Shown: positions 6,566 to 7,196 of the stretch, in pieces
How positions within the stretch are numbered: the first letter of the stretch is position 1
Layout: each line of letters starts with the position of its first letter
Source: an uncultured Bacteroidota bacterium
GTDB taxonomy: Bacteria; Bacteroidota; Bacteroidia; Chitinophagales; Chitinophagaceae
Length of the DNA: 7,196 nucleotides
NCBI GenBank assembly: GCA_903881265.1
Contig: CAIRSV010000186.1
Span: 1-7,196 of the forward strand
Direction of reading: 5' to 3'
Notes under the pieces: model-generated
Told to the model about the DNA's origin: nothing
What the model saw: only the letters and a program-made list of their open reading frames with translations
Databases searched by the model: none
Program-made: the position numbers and the translations under genes

Positions 6566-6938
6566 CTTCTTGTATTTCTTTTAATTCAGACGTGCTCAGA
6601 CTCAGTTTAGGTCGCGTGAAATTCAAATCATCCGCTGTATTAATTGGCACCAAATGCATATGCGCATGAGGCACTTCTAATCCGATGACGCTTATGCCGC
6701 AACGCTTGCATGGCATACTCATTTCGATTGCCTTGGCAATTGGTTTTGCAAATAACAGAATGGACGAAAGGTAGACATCCTCTGCCTCAAATAACTTGTC
6801 AACTTCGCATTTAGGCACAACAAGCACATGGCCTTTAACAATTGGGCTAGTATCCAGAAAAGCAATAAAATGCTCATCTTCCGCAATCTTAAATGAAGGG
6901 ATTTCTCCTGAAATAATTTTAGAAAAAATGGAAGCCAT
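6546..6938 (-). CDS. HIT-family (histidine triad) nucleotide hydrolase
   Basis: The 130-residue protein is a typical single-domain HIT protein of the Hint branch, cytoplasmic enzymes that hydrolyse nucleoside phosphoramidates and related AMP conjugates. The N-terminus I-F-x-K-I-I-x-G-E-I-P-S (4-15) is followed by the strand F-L-D-x-S-P-I-V-K-G-H-V-L-V-V-P-K (27-43) and the triad H91-A-H93-M-H95-L-V, in which the middle His is the expected nucleophile. The Cys residues found near the N-terminus of zinc-binding HIT proteins are absent (Ser replaces them), whereas C-K-R-C occurs at 77-80 in a segment that reads P-C-K-R-x-G in relatives I recall. The gene follows greA by 24 bases on the same strand, a common Bacteroidota arrangement, so it is probably expressed from the greA promoter outside the window. 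The substrate is not determined by sequence. Confidence 0.93.
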   Translation of the reverse strand: MASIFSKIISGEIPSFKIAEDEHFIAFLDTSPIVKGHVLVVPKCEVDKLFEAEDVYLSSILLFAKPIAKAIEMSMPCKRCGISVIGLEVPHAHMHLVPINTADDLNFTRPKLSLSTSELKEIQEAILRQL

Positions 6939-6962
6939 TGGTACTATGATTGAATGATTCGA

Positions 6963-7196
6963 TTAGACAGTGATCTCTTGAACTTTAAATTTAAGGACAC
7001 CACCGGGGGTTTGAACCTCGGCTACTTCGCCTACTTTCTTTCCAAGCAATCCTTTACCGATTGGTGATGATACCGATATCTTACCAAGTTTAAGATCAGC
7101 TTCATTTTCAGAAACTATTTGATACACAATTGATTTCTTATTCCCCATATTCACCATTTTCACTTTACTGAGTATGGTTACTTTACTAGTATCAAT
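6963..7196 (-). CDS. greA: Transcription elongation factor GreA, C-terminal part (cut by window edge)
   Basis: GreA rescues backtracked RNA polymerase by stimulating transcript cleavage in the secondary channel. Only the C-terminal half is in the window: 77 codons plus the stop, open to the right edge. The visible part is the FKBP-like domain that docks on RNA polymerase, with the family signatures S-E-N-E-A-D-L-K-L-G-K-I-S-V-S-S-P-I-G-K-G-L-L-G in two parts (about 7038-7109) and V-Q-T-P-G-G-V (about 6993-7013). The residues before it, I-D-T-S-K-V-T-I-L-S-K-V, continue the GreA pattern to the last base, so the gene extends leftwards in its own sense beyond the window; the GTG at 7163 is an internal Val codon, not a start. 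The N-terminal coiled coil with the acidic tip is not visible. It is immediately upstream of the HIT gene. Confidence 0.93.
   Translation of the reverse strand: MDTSKVTILSKVKMVNMGNKKSIVYQIVSENEADLKLGKISVSSPIGKGLLGKKVGEVAEVQTPGGVLKFKVQEITV

Noticed and set aside
6555..6575. Small hairpin (AAGAA/TTCTT) at the regulator/HIT junction as a terminator
   Set aside because: The stem is five A/T-rich pairs without a proper U tract, too weak to be a terminator on either strand.
7161..7163. GTG as start of a short 66-residue protein on the minus strand
   Set aside because: The frame stays open to the window edge and the preceding residues continue the GreA pattern, so this is an internal Val codon of greA.

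Overview
The window looks like chromosomal core sequence from a low-GC member of the Bacteroidota. Four things point there. Starts lack Shine-Dalgarno sequences and are preceded by A/T-rich leaders. Two promoters match the Bacteroidota consensus (TTTG, about 19 bases, TAnnTTTG). Gene pairings are typical of the phylum (LemA followed by two TPM-domain proteins; greA followed by a HIT protein). The proteins also resemble phylum homologues, for example an RprY-like response regulator. Ten protein genes are present, nine complete and one cut by the right edge. No RNA genes, insertion sequences, CRISPR arrays or phage genes were seen.

Left part (1-976): a minus-strand gene for a small secreted outer-membrane beta-barrel protein, with a strong bidirectional-looking hairpin terminator just beyond its stop and a near-consensus promoter 28 bases before its start. 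A divergent intergenic region separates it from the next cluster.

Membrane-associated cluster (977-2839, plus strand): a LemA-family protein anchored by one N-terminal helix, a soluble TPM-domain protein, and a secreted, membrane-tethered TPM protein with a glycine-rich tail (YgcG/Psb32 type). The two TPM genes overlap by ATGA, so they are probably translationally coupled. The biochemical role of the LemA/TPM set is not well established.

Middle (3002-6565): a minus-strand polytopic membrane protein of the flippase-like (MprF N-terminal) family converges on the TPM cluster and diverges from ruvC with only 18 bases between the two starts. ruvC (Holliday-junction resolvase, TTG start) leads a tight plus-strand run into a sensor histidine kinase and its OmpR/PhoB-type response regulator. 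The ruvC promoter appears to sit inside the 5' end of the divergent membrane-protein gene.

Right end (6546-7196, minus strand): a HIT-family nucleotide hydrolase follows the 3' part of greA, whose beginning lies outside the window. The HIT gene overlaps the response-regulator gene tail-to-tail by 20 bases.

I found no convincing undescribed system. The points most worth a second look are the LemA-TPM-TPM locus, the promoter buried in the gene divergent to ruvC, the attachment of a two-component system to ruvC, and a duplicated Asp-Pro-Asp-Gly segment in the barrel protein.
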